Of a stretch of 64,000 nt of DNA, positions 63,105 to 64,000 are shown piece by piece. This DNA is from Symsagittifera roscoffensis. Taxonomy: Eukaryota > Xenacoelomorpha > Acoela > Convolutidae. How positions within the stretch are numbered: position 1 is the first letter of the stretch; each line of letters opens with the position of its first letter. The notes under the pieces are model-generated. The model saw only the letters and a program-made list of their open reading frames with translations. It was not told the origin of the DNA and did no database searches. The stretch lies in contig NC_087071.1 in NCBI RefSeq assembly GCF_963678635.1, forward strand, positions 32,168,141-32,232,140. Direction: 5' to 3'. Made by a program: the position numbers and the translations under genes.

Positions 63105-64000
63105 ACCGGCTGGTGGAACTTTCAATTCACTTTAGCATTGCATTGTGTTTTTTCATCCACAAGAAAACAGAAAGTTCATCGTGTCCGATTAGGCGATGTA
63201 ATCAATAAAGTCATGGGTGCAGTCATTGGTGCAATGCAATCATTGGTGCAATGCAACTATGCGTGATAGATTTTCGGCTGCAGAATTTTTTTTTGTTTCA
63301 TACTTTCCCAAAACATTTTCCCATCCTAAAACCGGAGTATCGGTATGAAAAATTAATGCAGATCTAAATTTCACATTTGAATTTTGTTTTTTTTTTGTTA
63401 TTGCAATTTCAAATGTTTACTCGAAAAACATAAATTGTACTCATATAGTGTGGAATGTAAAAATAACGTTCAGATGTTTTAAAAACGGGTTGAGATGTTA
63501 ATTTTTGGTCCAAAATTAGTGACCCAGTGATCTCCCTGGTTGAACACAGGAGTAATTTACAATTGTCGGTAAACGTTACAACTGACTAACAGTTAAGCTC
63601 TTGCAGCCCTTCAGAAAGATAAATGACAATTTAAAAAAATCTGGCTAAAAAAACGTCCAAAAACAATGCCTTTCTGACGGAATCTTGAAATTTTGAGCCG
63701 AAGTAAGTTTAACGTCCCATTCATCTTTACCCAACAAAAAGCACGCTAAAACCGACATTATAGCTTGTTTTCAACTGTTTGCTTTTTTTGTTCAATTTAT
63801 TAAATCCTTAAAACATGCACTAATATCTCATTTAGGATTTGTAGAAAAAAAGCGGTTTACTGTGGCAGTAGAAAAAGATTTATCATGAAACTTTCAAAAT
63901 AACTTCTGCAGTAGTGTCATACTTAAGAATGCGTAGAGAACACAGCAGCAATTTGTTTTCCTTTTTGACCCATTTGAATTTTTTGCTCGTGTGTCATTTT
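63105..64000. other. Right end, nothing recognised
   Basis: AT-rich. A short direct repeat CATTGGTGCAATGCAA occurs twice at 63220-63255. No frame or RNA gene seen. Confidence 0.5.

Overview
The window is metazoan nuclear DNA. It is AT-rich, genes are split by introns with GT..AG borders, and there are many transposon families. The only organism clue is one arthropod-style core promoter (TATA box plus TCAGT initiator, 63070-63104, minus strand). That is not enough to name a taxon.

Left third (1-17300), host genes. A two-exon minus-strand gene (exons 1880-1928 and 409-686) encodes a secreted, cysteine-pair-rich, galaxin-like protein of 108 residues. A plus-strand gene (at least six exons, 7295-17143) encodes a bile-acid/sodium symporter-like protein of the SLC10 family, probably of the SLC10A3/A5 type with an extracellular N-terminal domain. 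All exon phases agree. Its introns hold two fold-back (palindromic) elements and three copies of a roughly 520-bp dispersed repeat. Other copies of this repeat lie at 3.5-5.6 kb and 55.8-56.8 kb.

Middle (18.7-28.8 kb), repeats. A decayed Ty3/gypsy copy (about 18690-21420, minus) is followed by three near-identical 1203-bp tandem units (23312-26920). The array runs into a small non-autonomous LTR-type element (26674-28757) with a primer-binding-site-like sequence.

Centre (28961-51479), a young giant LTR retrotransposon of 22,519 bp on the minus strand. Its two 901-bp LTRs differ at one base that I could find. Order in its own sense: LTR, 2.5-kb leader with two tandem repeats, gag (842 codons, two CCHC knuckles), pol (1943 codons, protease-RT-RNase H-integrase, joined to gag by a UAAUG stop/start overlap), a 502-bp spacer with a strong splice acceptor, then a chain of extra ORFs. 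The chain is a coiled-coil/SGNH-hydrolase ORF, a 1.2-kb-residue ORF with a second diverged SGNH-like fold, two small basic ORFs, and an unknown 800-codon ORF; then the second LTR. The extra ORFs are separated by single in-frame UAA codons or by -1 overlaps. The hexamer CTCAAG is about ten-fold over-represented on the plus strand, in coding and non-coding parts of the element alike.

Right part (51.5-64 kb). A 5'-truncated LINE reverse-transcriptase remnant, a long stretch without genes, two tandem copies of the 520-bp repeat, and a minus-strand multi-exon gene of unknown function (exons at 62061-62204, 61649-61789, 60092-61395, perhaps 59110-59267). Its first visible intron holds a 674-bp inverted-repeat element.
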